From Symbiobacterium terraclitae (GTDB taxonomy: Bacteria > Bacillota > Sulfobacillia > Symbiobacteriales > Symbiobacteriaceae), in contig NZ_JAGGLG010000004.1 of assembly GCF_017874315.1 (NCBI RefSeq), positions 1-64,000 of the forward strand: DNA of 64,000 bases, in the 5' to 3' direction. The position numbers and the translations under genes are program-made. This document shows, piece after piece, positions 52,378-62,294 of the stretch. Numbering within the stretch: position 1 is the stretch's first letter; the number at the start of each line of letters is the position of its first letter. A model generated the notes under the pieces. It did no database searches, had not been told where the DNA came from, and saw nothing but the letters and a program-made list of their open reading frames with translations.

Positions 52378-53627
52378 CTGCCCATGGTTATCATCGGCCC
52401 CTCCAGGGGGGCGGAGACCTCTTCGATCGTCTCGACCGTGACCAGGATTCCGGCATAACCGCCTTCCTGCTGAACGACTCTGGCCTGGAGCGGGGTGGCG
52501 ATGCGGTCGTTCGGCCCCAGCATCCAGGCCAGGCGGCGCTCCATGGCGGCGCGCGCCCGCTCCGTCAGCACGTCCACCGGCACCGGCTCGGCCCGTGTCG
52601 TGACCTCCGCGACCTCACGAATCACGAGTTCGACAGGTGGCTTCCAATTCCTCCACTCGCCCGGGGAGATGGTCCGGGTGGAGACCTCGTAGTCCGCGTA
52701 CGGAACGGGTCCGCGCCCGCGAAGTATTATGGACCGGCCGTTCCAGTTCAAAACCCACTGGGCGTACCGCCTGCCGGTTGGCTCCTTCACCTCTTCCACC
52801 AGCGGGTACTCATAATACTGCTGGTAGGCCACCCGTGCGCGCACGGTGGCCTGGGCGACGACGGTGCGCGCCAGATCCTCCCGGGGCGGCAGCGGCATGC
52901 CCGGGATGACGGCCGGCCGGCCGCCGGCCCAGTAGCGCAGGGCGCACTCCACCAGCATGTCGCCGGCCTGCACCACGTCCCCCTTCTTCACCAGCGGCTC
53001 CCCCTGGAAGGGGATCACCTGCTCCACGACGCCGGACTTCCGGGCGACCAGGTGGACGCAGAGCGCCTGATCCGGCGGGGTTACCGCGCCCTTCTCCACC
53101 ACCTCGATCACGGCACGGGTCCCGTCGACCCGGACCACCGCCCAGGAGATCTCCTCGACCTTCGCCTTCAGGTGCTGCTCCACCTGGTCGGGGTCGACCC
53201 GGGCCTTCCAGGCGCCGCGGCGCAGCCCCGCCTCCGCCGCCACCGCCAGCACGGCCCGCGGGTCGAGGAAGCCGGGGCCGCTGATGCGCACGTCCACCAC
53301 CCAGAGGTGGCTCCCCGCCCAGACCAGCACGGCCAGGCCGCCGACGGCGCCCGCCAGGAGGAAGGGCCGCCGCCGCACCCGCCGCGCCAGGAACGGCAGC
53401 CCCCGCCGCTCCCGGACGCGCACCCGGCAGCGGCTGGCCCGCGCGATGGGACGGAGGTGGAAGAAGTCAGGGAGCATCATGGTCGCCTGCATGCGTTCGG
53501 GCCACCGGCGCACGTCCCACAGCCGGATGTCCGCCTCCAGGCAGAGGTTGAGGAACTGCTCGACCGCACCGCCCGACACTTCGATGCGGAGCGTGCCCAG
53601 GGCGTACCGCAGAATCCGCCGCAGCAT
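52374..53627 (-). CDS. yqfD: Sporulation protein YqfD
   Basis: This 417-residue protein is the mother-cell sporulation protein YqfD. It has an N-terminal domain (YALGTLRIEVSGGAVEQFLNLCLEADIRLWDVRRW), one membrane helix around residue 90-106 and a long extracytoplasmic region with WAVVRVDGTRAVIEVVEKG. In B. subtilis the yqfC-yqfD pair is transcribed under SigE. It follows yqfC by 1 bp. Its presence argues that the host forms, or descends from, endospore formers. Confidence 0.93.
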   Translation of the reverse strand: MLRRILRYALGTLRIEVSGGAVEQFLNLCLEADIRLWDVRRWPERMQATMMLPDFFHLRPIARASRCRVRVRERRGLPFLARRVRRRPFLLAGAVGGLAVLVWAGSHLWVVDVRISGPGFLDPRAVLAVAAEAGLRRGAWKARVDPDQVEQHLKAKVEEISWAVVRVDGTRAVIEVVEKGAVTPPDQALCVHLVARKSGVVEQVIPFQGEPLVKKGDVVQAGDMLVECALRYWAGGRPAVIPGMPLPPREDLARTVVAQATVRARVAYQQYYEYPLVEEVKEPTGRRYAQWVLNWNGRSIILRGRGPVPYADYEVSTRTISPGEWRNWKPPVELVIREVAEVTTRAEPVPVDVLTERARAAMERRLAWMLGPNDRIATPLQARVVQQEGGYAGILVTVETIEEVSAPLEGPMITMGR

Positions 53628-53628
53628 G

Positions 53629-53925
53629 TCACGCCCCGCCCCCTTCCGGCGGGACGTACCGCAGCCCGCTGATCCGCCCGTGCAGCACCACCTGGTCCGG
53701 CGACAGGTAGCCGATGCGCAGGTCGTCGCCGTCGATGGCCATCCGCCCGTCGTGCACCTTCACCACCACCCGGTCGGGCCGGTACTCCACCAGCCCCCGG
53801 TGGTTCTCCACCACCAGCTCGGCGCTGCCGATCAGGGTCGCCCGGGGCACGTCCAACACCACGTCGCCCGGCAGCTCCAGGAGCGCGACCAGCCGCTCCC
53901 TCAGCCTGCTCCGCCGCTGCTGCAA
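53629..53925 (-). CDS. yqfC: Sporulation protein YqfC
   Basis: This 98-residue YabP/YqfC-family protein has DVVLDVPRATLIGSAELVVENHRGLVEYRPDRVVVKVHDGRMAIDGDDLRI, the family core. The start is TTG at 53925 with GGAGGGGG. It is coupled to yqfD and starts the yqfC-yqfD-phoH-pgpH-ybeY-dgkA-cdd-era run. Confidence 0.92.
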   Translation of the reverse strand: MQQRRSRLRERLVALLELPGDVVLDVPRATLIGSAELVVENHRGLVEYRPDRVVVKVHDGRMAIDGDDLRIGYLSPDQVVLHGRISGLRYVPPEGGGA

Positions 53926-54167
53926 GGGGCCACCCCCTCCCTCCGCGATGGCACGTCCACCTGGAGGGTATGCGGACAGGGGGGCGGGGTAGAAGTGGGC
54001 TGTGGGGCCCGGCGGCGGGGGATTCCCTGGCGACGGGCGGGCGCACCGGCCGGCACCCGCAAGGGATCGGGGATGTGGACGCCAAATGGTGAAAGCAGCC
54101 CCGGGTCACAATAGAAGGGGATAGGCCATCATCGGGACGAATCTCTCCCGAGAAGGGAGGTCCCCCC

Positions 54168-55757
54168 ATGAGAACGCACAGATCGGTCAGGCTGCTGCCG
54201 GCAGTCCTGGCCGTGCTGATGATCCTCGCCGCATGCAGCCGGGCTCCTGCACCTCGGACCAGCCCGGACGACGGCCGGCAGGACGGGGGCACTGCCAACG
54301 GCTCCGGTTTCGGCGCGCTGGTCCTGGCCGCGCCCCCGGACCTGCCGCTGCCCGCCCTGGGCGGCGTGGAGGTTCTCCGCACCGACCAGCCGGCGGCGGC
54401 GCTGGCGCGGGGCGAAGCCGACGCGGCCGTGGTGGACGGCGAGCCGCCCCCCGTTTACGCCTCCTTCCCGTTGACGGCCCGGGAGCACGTCATCCTGCAG
54501 GGCTGGCTGGACGAGCCGATGGCGCTGACCCTGGACGAGGCCCGCGCCCTGCTCCCCACCCTCGGATCGCCCGGCGAGCCGGGCCGCGGCGCCCTGGCGG
54601 CGGGCCGGCTGGCCGACCTGCACCCGGGCTGGCGGGCGGTGCCGGTGGACGGCGTCGTCCCGACCCCGCAGACCGTACGGTCCGGCGAGTACCCGCTGGC
54701 GGACCGGCTGTTCCTGGCCTACCGGCCCGAGGCGGCCGACCGGGTGGCGCCGCTCAGGGAGCCGCTGCAGACGGGCCTGGACAACGGCGCGGGCGGATCG
54801 AGTCAGGCCGGACAGGCCGGCGGCATTCAGGGCGACTGGATCTCGCTCTCGGTGGCCGGCGACCTCATGCTCGCCCGGGGCGTCGCCCGGGCCATGCGGG
54901 AGAACGGCACGCTCTACCCCATCCTGAAGGTGATGGACCACCTCTCGGCTGCGGACCTGGCCTTCGCCAACCTGGAGTCGCCCATCGGCGTGAAGGGCAG
55001 CCCGCTGCCGGGCAAGCAGATCTGGTTCCGGGCGGCGCCGGAGGCCGTCGAGGTGCTGAAGGCGGCAGGGCTGGACGGGGTGACGGTGGCCAACAACCAC
55101 ATCATGGACTACGACGAGGAGAACTTCCTGGAGACGCTGGACCTGCTGGCGGAGGCCGGCATCCCCTGGACCGGCGGCGGCCGGAACCTGGCTGAGGCCC
55201 GCCGGCCGCTGGTGCTGGAGGCCAGGGGCGTCCGCGTCGCCTTCCTGGGCTACAGCGAGTTCGCCGACCTCTTCTTCGACTGGGACTACCCGCGCAGCTT
55301 CGCCGCGACCGAGGACCGCCCGGGCGTGCCGGCCATCCGGGAGGACTGGCTGGCGGAGGACATCCGGGCGGCGCGCGCGGTGGCCGACGTGGTGGCCGTC
55401 GCCCTCCACTGGGGGGTGGAGTTCACCAACTACCCCATCGAGGAGCAGCAGAGGCTGGCCCGGTACATGGTGGACCAGGGCGCGGACCTGGTGCTGGGCT
55501 ACCACCCCCACGCCATCCAGGGGTTCGAGATCTATGGCGGCAGGGTGATCGCCTACAGCCTGGGCAACTTCGTCATGGACCGGCAGGACACCGACCTGGC
55601 CCGGGAGTCGATGATCCTGGACTTCCTGGTCGGCCCGGACGGCGTGAAGCAGGTGGAGGTCCGCCCGGTCTGGATCGAGGCCGAGCAGCCCTACCTGCTG
55701 GAGGGCGATGAGGCCGCGCGGCTGCGGGCGAAGATGCAGGAGATCTCAGGCTGGTAA
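54168..55757 (+). CDS. CapA-family lipoprotein with an N-terminal binding-protein-like region
   Basis: This 529-residue lipoprotein (AVLAVLMILAAC) has a CapA/PgsA-type metallophosphatase-like domain (~225-500). Visible motifs are SVAGDLMLARGVA, DLAFANLESPIG, GVTVANNHIMDYDEENF, VVAVALHWGVEFTNYP, LVLGYHPHAIQGFEI and YSLGNFVMD. The first ~200 residues (AALARGEADAAVVDG, QTVRSGEYPLADRLFLAY) resemble a phosphate-binding-protein lobe, an uncommon attachment. CapA-like proteins act in poly-gamma-glutamate export or modification. It is isolated on the plus strand, without capB or capC nearby, so the role is unclear. Confidence 0.85.
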   Translation: MRTHRSVRLLPAVLAVLMILAACSRAPAPRTSPDDGRQDGGTANGSGFGALVLAAPPDLPLPALGGVEVLRTDQPAAALARGEADAAVVDGEPPPVYASFPLTAREHVILQGWLDEPMALTLDEARALLPTLGSPGEPGRGALAAGRLADLHPGWRAVPVDGVVPTPQTVRSGEYPLADRLFLAYRPEAADRVAPLREPLQTGLDNGAGGSSQAGQAGGIQGDWISLSVAGDLMLARGVARAMRENGTLYPILKVMDHLSAADLAFANLESPIGVKGSPLPGKQIWFRAAPEAVEVLKAAGLDGVTVANNHIMDYDEENFLETLDLLAEAGIPWTGGGRNLAEARRPLVLEARGVRVAFLGYSEFADLFFDWDYPRSFAATEDRPGVPAIREDWLAEDIRAARAVADVVAVALHWGVEFTNYPIEEQQRLARYMVDQGADLVLGYHPHAIQGFEIYGGRVIAYSLGNFVMDRQDTDLARESMILDFLVGPDGVKQVEVRPVWIEAEQPYLLEGDEAARLRAKMQEISGW

Positions 55758-55797
55758 CCGGGCGGCACGGGCATCCGGCAGACACCACACGCGGGCA

Positions 55798-56585
<788 letters not shown>

Positions 56586-56615
56586 CGTTGAAACCCTCCT
56601 ATACAGAAAAATGAC

Positions 56616-56920
56616 AAGGCCTCCGTCCCTGCGCAGGGACGGAGGCCTTTGCTCCGCGGTACCACCCAACTTGGCCGCCTGAGACGCGGCCCACCTCAAC
56701 CCGGCACGCCCGCACGGGGGATGCCTTGCTCCCGCTATCGGGGGAGAACCGTCCTCGTCTACTGACCCGGCAGCCGCCGGGCGTTCGGGAGGCAGCTCCG
56801 AGGCCTTTGACGCAGGTCTCTCCAGGACGGAACTCGCACCGTGCGTTCCGCTCTCTGTGCCCGAGACGGCCTGCGCCGCGGGGGATGTCCCCCGCCCTCT
56901 TCATCACCTTGTGCCGTATG
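56616..56920 (-). promoter_or_regulatory. T-box riboswitch upstream of the lysS remnant
   Basis: The T-box core TGGGTGGTACCGCGG is the complement of 56654-56668. The terminator is a 14-bp perfect stem (AAGGCCTCCGTCCC / GGGACGGAGGCCTT, 56616-56649) followed by ATTTTT on the minus strand. The 5' part (GGTGATGAAGAGGG) looks like a Stem I opening. CGTCAAAGGCC about 105-115 nt downstream could hold a Lys (AAA/AAG) specifier; this was not folded. Confidence 0.9.
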
Positions 56921-56926
56921 TGAGCA

Positions 56927-56955
56927 AGATTACGCATCCCGCATCGCGCTGTCAA
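56927..56955 (-). promoter_or_regulatory. Sigma-A promoter of the lysS T-box transcript
   Basis: TTGACA (56950-56955), 17-bp spacer, TAATCT (56927-56932) on the minus strand, just upstream of the T-box leader. A near-consensus promoter. Confidence 0.85.
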
Positions 56956-57006
56956 CTGGTCGGAACATGGAACCCCGGGGCGGTTCTCGCCCCGGGGTCG
57001 CACCGG

Positions 57007-57867
57007 CTACTTGGTCGCGTACAGGATGCCGATGGTGCCGGGGCCGCAGTGGCTGCCGATGACCGCGCCGGCCCGGGTCACGATGACCTCCTTCACGTCC
57101 GGCAGGATGCGCCGGACCTCCTCGACCATGTAGGGTGCGTCCTCGTGCGGCGCGTCGGGGCTCGTCACGAAGACCCGCTCCGGGCGCACCCTGCCCTTCG
57201 CCGCGTCCTCGGCGAACCGCTCCAGCATCCACTCGAGCGCCTTTCTGCGGGCGCCGCGGACCTTGGCTGCGACGATCATGCCGCCGTCGACGACGGAGAT
57301 CACCGGCCGGATCTTGAGCAGGGTACCGACAAGAGCGGCCACACCGCTGCAGCGGCCACCCTTGTGCAGGTACTCCATGGTGTCGATCACGAACGCCGTG
57401 CGCACGCCGGCCTGGTAGGCCTCCAGGTCCGCGAGGATCTCCTCCATCGACTTGCCCGCGCGGACCAGGTCACAGGCGTGGAGCACCTGCAGCCCGATGC
57501 CCGTGGAGAGGTTCCGGGAGTCGAAGACCCGTACCTGGCCCTCGGGGAACTCCGATGCCGCGATCTGCGCGTTCTGGAGCGTGGCCGAGAACTTCGCGGA
57601 GATGCCGATGAAGAGCGCCTGGCTGCCGTCGGCCGTCGCCTCCGCAAAGGCCTCGCGGAAGGCGGCGGGCCCGGGGCTGGCCGTCTTGGGCAGCTTGTTC
57701 CGCTCGGCCACCATCCGAAACAGCCGGTCCGGGTTCATTTCCACCCCGTCCCGGTAGGACTCCTCGTCGAACTGGACCAGGAGGGGCACCACCCGCACGT
57801 CGTTGGCAGCCAGCAGCTCGGGGCTCAGATCGGCGGTTGAGTCCGTGATGATGCGAATTCCGGGCAT
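57007..57867 (-). CDS. degV: DegV-family fatty-acid-binding protein
   Basis: This 286-residue protein has the DegV/FakB fold: IRIITDSTADLSPELL, a KTASPGPAAFREAFA loop with the fatty-acid-carboxylate-binding Thr-Ser, SAKFSATLQNAQIAA, RVFDSRNLSTGIGLQV, YLHKGGRCSGVAALVGTLLKIRPVISV and GSHCGPGTIGILY. FakB-type proteins present fatty acids to the kinase FakA. CGGAGGTC precedes the ATG. A promoter with TTGACT (57939-57944) and TATAAA (57918-57923, 15-bp spacing) lies upstream. Confidence 0.95.
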   Translation of the reverse strand: MPGIRIITDSTADLSPELLAANDVRVVPLLVQFDEESYRDGVEMNPDRLFRMVAERNKLPKTASPGPAAFREAFAEATADGSQALFIGISAKFSATLQNAQIAASEFPEGQVRVFDSRNLSTGIGLQVLHACDLVRAGKSMEEILADLEAYQAGVRTAFVIDTMEYLHKGGRCSGVAALVGTLLKIRPVISVVDGGMIVAAKVRGARRKALEWMLERFAEDAAKGRVRPERVFVTSPDAPHEDAPYMVEEVRRILPDVKEVIVTRAGAVIGSHCGPGTIGILYATK

Positions 57868-58012
57868 AACCGATGACCTCCGTCACAGGTGCACTCTATC
57901 CTGCAGGGTGTTATTGCTTTATATTAGCACATTCAACGAGTCAAGGGACTGTCCTTTTCCGACGGGGACGGTGGCTCGCCCGAGCCTCGGCGCAAGCCGC
58001 CGGTCCCCTCCC

Positions 58013-59257
58013 TCAGCTCGCCCGTGCCTCGGCGGCCGCCGCCTCCTCCCGGGGCCGCAGGTTGAAGTGGCCGTAGATCCCCGCGGCCAGGTAGGCGAGG
58101 GCGAAACCCATCATCGTGACGGCCGGCCCGACCCGGTCCGCCAGGACGCCCGCGACCAGGTTCCCGGAGACCATGATCAGGGCGCTGACGGTGTTCCACG
58201 TGCCGAACACCCGGCCGCGGATGTGGTCGGGCACCAGTTCGGCCACGGCCACCTGCAGGCCGACGTTGATCGCCCCGCTGCCCAGCCCCATCAGCGTGAG
58301 GAAGGCGGTGCTGGGGATGAGGCTGCTGGCCAGCATCGCGCCGGTAGCCGTGAACCAGAAGTAGACGCAGGCGAAGCTGAACAGGTGCCGCCAGTGGACG
58401 CGGTGGCCGACGGCGCCGATGGCGAGGGAGCCGAGCATTGCCGCACCGCCGAAGGCCGCCCAGACGAAGCCCAGCTGCTCCGTCGCCACGCCCAGCGTGA
58501 CGGTGAAGAAGGTGACGAACAGGACGTTCGTTCCCGAGTCGCCCAGGTTGGCGATGCCGAGGCCGATTAGCAGGTGGCGGAGCTGCGGGCTCGCCCGCAC
58601 CACGGCGGCCGTCTCCCGCAGGTCGGCCGCCAGGCGGGCGAGGGGCGAGGTCCCTCCCGGCTGCGCAGCCGCACCGGCCGGGGCCGCGACCGGCAGCCGC
58701 AGGCCCGAGAGCAGCAGGGCCGAGGCGAGGTAGGTCGCGGCGTTGATGGCGAAGATGCCCTGCGGCCCGACGAGCATCAGCACCGCCGCCCCCAGGCCGT
58801 TCCCCAGCAGCATGGCAAGCCGCTGGGTCATCACGTTCAGGGACCCGGCCGTGACCAGCTGCTCCTGCTCCACGAGGCTGGGCAGCAGGGCCGAGTTGGC
58901 GGGCTGGAAGAATGCAGCCGCCACCGCCGCGGCGAAGACCAGGCCGATCACCGCCGCCGGGTGGCCGGCAAACACCAGCCCGAGCACCAGCGCGGCGCGC
59001 ACCAGGTCGGCCGCCACCATCACGGCCTTGCGCGGCAGGCGGTCGGCCACCGAACCGGCCAGGGGGCCCAGGACAAGCGCAGGGACCATCTTGCTGGCCA
59101 TGATCAGCGAGGTGTAGAGGCCCAGATGCGCGGGGTCCTGGCTCAGCAGCTTCACCACGGCGAGGCTGTTGAAGAAGTCGCCGATGTTGGACGTGGCCCC
59201 GGCCAGCCAGTGAAGCAGGAAGTTGCGGTTCCGGAACAGGGACAGGTAGCGCTGCAC
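58013..59257 (-). CDS. MFS transporter, 12-helix efflux type
   Basis: This 414-residue major facilitator has 12 helices and MFS loop-2/3 motifs such as GPLAGSVADRLPRKAVMVAADLVRAALV. It begins YLSLFRNRNFLLHWLAGATSNIGDFFNSLAVVKLL, typical of the MDR-like group with N-terminal FRN. The start is GTG at 59257 with GGGGGTGA. The substrate is unknown. Upstream lies an array of TCGTACC sites that probably controls it. Confidence 0.9.
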   Translation of the reverse strand: MQRYLSLFRNRNFLLHWLAGATSNIGDFFNSLAVVKLLSQDPAHLGLYTSLIMASKMVPALVLGPLAGSVADRLPRKAVMVAADLVRAALVLGLVFAGHPAAVIGLVFAAAVAAAFFQPANSALLPSLVEQEQLVTAGSLNVMTQRLAMLLGNGLGAAVLMLVGPQGIFAINAATYLASALLLSGLRLPVAAPAGAAAQPGGTSPLARLAADLRETAAVVRASPQLRHLLIGLGIANLGDSGTNVLFVTFFTVTLGVATEQLGFVWAAFGGAAMLGSLAIGAVGHRVHWRHLFSFACVYFWFTATGAMLASSLIPSTAFLTLMGLGSGAINVGLQVAVAELVPDHIRGRVFGTWNTVSALIMVSGNLVAGVLADRVGPAVTMMGFALAYLAAGIYGHFNLRPREEAAAAEARAS

Positions 59258-59300
59258 AGCCCGTCACCCCCGGCCAGACCTACGGTTTTGGCTGACCCTA

Positions 59301-59368
59301 TCGTACCGGGGGAGCGGCCTGCCTGAGATCGTACCTGCGGGGCGCAGGGGCATCGTACCTTGGTACGA
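59301..59368. promoter_or_regulatory. Array of TCGTACC operator-like sites
   Basis: TCGTACC occurs at 59301, 59329 and 59353, and inverted (GGTACGA) at 59362, making TCGTACC-TT-GGTACGA. The array sits between the divergent MFS gene and the unknown gene at 59476. It is likely a repressor binding region; the regulator is not identified in this window. Confidence 0.6.
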
Positions 59369-59475
59369 CCGGGCGGCCCCGGCCGGTCTCCGGCTGATTG
59401 CCCCCTGCGGCCGTCGACGGGTCGCTGCACCCTGTCGATGGGGGCGCGGGCGGGTGGGCAGACTAGGTACGGGGG

Positions 59476-60528
59476 GTGTCCTTTCTGGTCAACCTGTTTT
59501 CGGCCGGCGGCGCGGCCGGCGCTCTGACCCCGGCGCTCATGGCGGTGCTGGAGCACACCGACCGGGACGTGCTCGCCGGGCTGCTGGACCTGGCGGGGCT
59601 GGATGGAGCCGGCGCCGGGGATGCGGAGTTCCGCTACCCTGCCCCCGGGGCGCCCCAGGGCGTGGGCGAGATCGCTCTGGCGCAGGGGCGGCTCTGGCTG
59701 GCCGCAGTGGCCCCGGGCGAGGAGCCGCCGGCCGCGGCCGGCGACCTGGCAGGCGACGGGGGCAGGCTCCTGGTCATCAGCGCCGGTGCCCCCGCCGGGG
59801 GTGCGTCGCCCGAGGTGCGCTGGCTCTCATGGGAGCGGCTGGACCGCTGGCTCGCCCGGATGGCCGAGCAGTACGACCCCGAGAGCAGGACCGGCTTCCT
59901 GCTGCGCCAGTTCCGCGCCTACCTGCCCGAGGCGGGGATCGCCTACTTCACGGGCTTCACGCCAGAGCTGCTGGCGGCAGCCCCGCGGGCGCTGCGCGAC
60001 CTGGGCGCGTTCTACCGGCAGGCCGAGGAGTTCTTCACGCAGCTCGAGGCCAGCCTTGCGGCGGGCGGCCGGCTGCTGCGCGCGGCGCGCCCGCAGGACC
60101 TGCTGGCCGGCTTCTGCTTCCGCGATTACGCCGGCGCCGGGCAGGGGGACGGCGACTTCCTGCGCATCGCCCTGAACCTGGAACCGGCCGAGCTGCAGAT
60201 CGCCTTCTGGCTTGAACCGGGCGGCGCCGCACACCAGCGACTCCGGGCGGCGCTGCAGGAGGACGGCCCTCTGCCGGCCGCGCTGCGGTCCCTGCGCCCG
60301 CAGCCCGTGCTCCGGCTCTGGTCGGCCGCAGACGAGCAGCAGATTCCGGTGGGCGAGGTCGATGCGGCCCGCCTGGGGCGGCTCGACTGGGACGCCTACA
60401 CTGCTGCAGTGCAGGTGGGCCACCCCTTCGCCGACCTGTCCGGCGAGGGGCTGCTCGAGCGCGTGGCCGGGTGGGTGCAGGACCTGAGGGAGGCCCTGTC
60501 TCCGATCCTCACCGAGGTGTTGCACTGA
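59476..60528 (+). CDS. Protein of unknown function (350 residues)
   Basis: This protein lacks signal or membrane segments. It is alanine/leucine-rich with recognisable segments LARMAEQYDPESRTGFLLRQFRAYLPEAGIAYFTGF, QAEEFFTQLEASL, DLLAGFCFRDYAGA and FLRIALNLEPAELQIAFWLEP, plus an N-terminal part with RLLVISAGAPAGG. The layout is faintly like nuclease-associated proteins but no catalytic motif is secure. The start is GTG at 59476 inside GGGGGGTG. It diverges from the MFS gene, sharing the TCGTACC array. I do not recognise the family. Confidence 0.65.
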   Translation: MSFLVNLFSAGGAAGALTPALMAVLEHTDRDVLAGLLDLAGLDGAGAGDAEFRYPAPGAPQGVGEIALAQGRLWLAAVAPGEEPPAAAGDLAGDGGRLLVISAGAPAGGASPEVRWLSWERLDRWLARMAEQYDPESRTGFLLRQFRAYLPEAGIAYFTGFTPELLAAAPRALRDLGAFYRQAEEFFTQLEASLAAGGRLLRAARPQDLLAGFCFRDYAGAGQGDGDFLRIALNLEPAELQIAFWLEPGGAAHQRLRAALQEDGPLPAALRSLRPQPVLRLWSAADEQQIPVGEVDAARLGRLDWDAYTAAVQVGHPFADLSGEGLLERVAGWVQDLREALSPILTEVLH

Positions 60529-60537
60529 ACGAGAAGG

Positions 60538-60573
60538 GCGCAGGGGCCTGGCTGGCACGCCGGGCCCCTGCGC
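60538..60573. terminator. Hairpin terminator between the unknown gene and the yqfB-like gene
   Basis: An 11-bp stem (GCGCAGGGGCC / GGCCCCTGCGC) with a 14-nt loop lies between converging genes, followed by TTCT on the plus strand. Confidence 0.6.
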
Positions 60574-60590
60574 TTCTGTCACACCTCAAA

Positions 60591-61247
60591 CTACCTTCTG
60601 CCGTAGGGGCGCAGCGCCCGGGGCTTGCCGAGAACCTCCGCCAGCAGCACGGCCCGGGCCAGCCCCTCGCGGTCCAGAAGCTGCGCGGCCAGCGGCGACG
60701 GAGCCGGCCCGGCCAGGGCAGGGGCCTCCGCGGCGCTGTCGGGGCCTTCCCGCCCAGCCGACGGCGACCGGGCCCCCAGAGGGGCGGACGCCCCGACACC
60801 CTCTCGATCATGCCACTCGCTGCTGAAGCCCTCGGACTGCACCCCCTCGGTGCGGATGCCCTCGGTCCCGAAGCCCTCACTCCGCACGCCCTCGGTCCCG
60901 AACCGTGCAGCGCGGGATCCCGCTGTGCGGACACCCTCACTGCCGATGCCCGCGGCGCGCGCTCCCCCGGTGCGGGCACCCTCGGTCCCCGGATCATGAA
61001 CGGGCGGACTGGAAGGCGCGCGGGGCGTCCCCTCAGGCCAGGGGGGCACCTGCCTTCCCTCGGCGGGCCGGTGGCGCCGCCCGCCGGGAGACGCCTCCGG
61101 TGCAGGCCGGTCCGCGCGGCCGGGCGTCTGCGGCCAGCCCCGGGTCGCGCGCCCCCGCGCCCGCCGGTCGCCCTGCCCGCGCCGCTGGATCGAGGACCAG
61201 ACGCCGCTCACCGCCATCAACAGAATAACGACGATCAGATCATCCAG
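60591..61247 (-). CDS. YqfB-like membrane-anchored protein with a pentad-repeat region
   Basis: This ~218-residue protein follows floA by 10 bp, the position of yqfB in Bacillus. If translation starts at CTG 61247, behind AGGTGATG, it begins with a membrane helix (DDLIVVILLMAVSGVWSSI). The first standard start (TTG 61220) would cut the helix in half, so a CTG start is likely. The middle is basic and proline-rich. Residues ~105-145 are a degenerate five-residue repeat (GTEGV RSEGF GTEGI RTEGV QSEGF). The C-terminus is LLDREGLARAVLLAEVLGKPRAL. Function unknown; context suggests an accessory to flotillin microdomains. Confidence 0.7.
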   Translation of the reverse strand: MDDLIVVILLMAVSGVWSSIQRRGQGDRRARGRATRGWPQTPGRADRPAPEASPGGRRHRPAEGRQVPPWPEGTPRAPSSPPVHDPGTEGARTGGARAAGIGSEGVRTAGSRAARFGTEGVRSEGFGTEGIRTEGVQSEGFSSEWHDREGVGASAPLGARSPSAGREGPDSAAEAPALAGPAPSPLAAQLLDREGLARAVLLAEVLGKPRALRPYGRR

Positions 61248-61257
61248 GACGCATCAC

Positions 61258-62250
61258 CTACTTCTGGTCCTCGCCGCCGGACTGCCCGCCCGACTTGCCG
61301 CCGCCCAGCGCCTCCCGCATCGCCGTGTCGGCCTGGATGTTCTGCATCTGCAGGTACTCCATCACGCCGATCCGGCCTTCGCGCAGCGCCTGCGCCAGGG
61401 CCCGCGGCACCTCGGCCTCCGCCTCGACCACCCTGGCCCGCATGCGCTGGGTCTCGGCCCGCATCTCCTGCTCCTCGGCCACGGCCATCGCGCGCCGCTC
61501 CTCGGCCTTGGCCTGCGCCATCACCTTCTCGGCCTCGGCCTGGTCGGCCCGCAGCCGGGCGCCGATGTTGGCGCCGACGTCCACGTCGGCGATGTCGATG
61601 GAGACGATCTCGAAGGCGGTGCCCGCGTCCAGGCCCTTGGCCAGGACGGTGCGGGAGATCGAGTCCGGGTTCTCCAACACCTGCTTGTGACTGGCCGCCG
61701 AGCCGATGGTGGTCACGATGCCCTCGCCGACGCGGGCGATGATCGTGTCCTCACCGGCGCCGCCGACGAGCCGGTTGATGTCAGCCCGCACCGTCACCCG
61801 GGCCTTGGCCTTCAGCTCGATGCCGTCCTGCGCGACGCCGGCCACCACCGGGGTCTCGATGACCTTGGGGTTGACCGACATCTGCACCGCCTCGAGCACG
61901 TCGCGCCCGGCCAGGTCGATGGCCGCCGCCCGCTCGAAGACCAGGTCAATGCCGGCCCGCTGGGCGGCGATCAGAGCGTTGACCACCCGGTCGACGTTGC
62001 CGCCGGCCAGGTAGTGCGCCTCCAGCTTGTCGATGCTGATCTCCAGCCCGGCCTTCTCCGCCTTGATCAGCGCGTTGACGATGCGATGGGGCGGCACCCG
62101 GCGCAGCTTCATGCCGATCATGTAGAAGATGCCGACCCGCACGTCCGCCGCTGCGGCCGAGATCCAGAGACCGACGGGGACGAAGCTGAAGAAGAGCACC
62201 AGGAGCAGGATCACGAGAAAGGTCGGGATGATGAAGGCGAACTCAGCCAT
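61258..62250 (-). CDS. floA: Flotillin-like protein FloA
   Basis: This 330-residue scaffold of functional membrane microdomains has an N-terminal membrane hairpin ([26 protein letters not shown]). An SPFH-like domain follows ([70 protein letters not shown]). A coiled-coil with alanine/glutamate repeats comes last ([33 protein letters not shown]). The ATG at 62250 has AGGAGG. It sits between nfeD and the yqfB-like gene, as in Bacillus. Confidence 0.96.
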   Translation of the reverse strand: MAEFAFIIPTFLVILLLVLFFSFVPVGLWISAAAADVRVGIFYMIGMKLRRVPPHRIVNALIKAEKAGLEISIDKLEAHYLAGGNVDRVVNALIAAQRAGIDLVFERAAAIDLAGRDVLEAVQMSVNPKVIETPVVAGVAQDGIELKAKARVTVRADINRLVGGAGEDTIIARVGEGIVTTIGSAASHKQVLENPDSISRTVLAKGLDAGTAFEIVSIDIADVDVGANIGARLRADQAEAEKVMAQAKAEERRAMAVAEEQEMRAETQRMRARVVEAEAEVPRALAQALREGRIGVMEYLQMQNIQADTAMREALGGGKSGGQSGGEDQK

Positions 62251-62294
62251 GGGCATACCTCCTTGCACCTATTCCTGACACCTTGGCACGCAGC

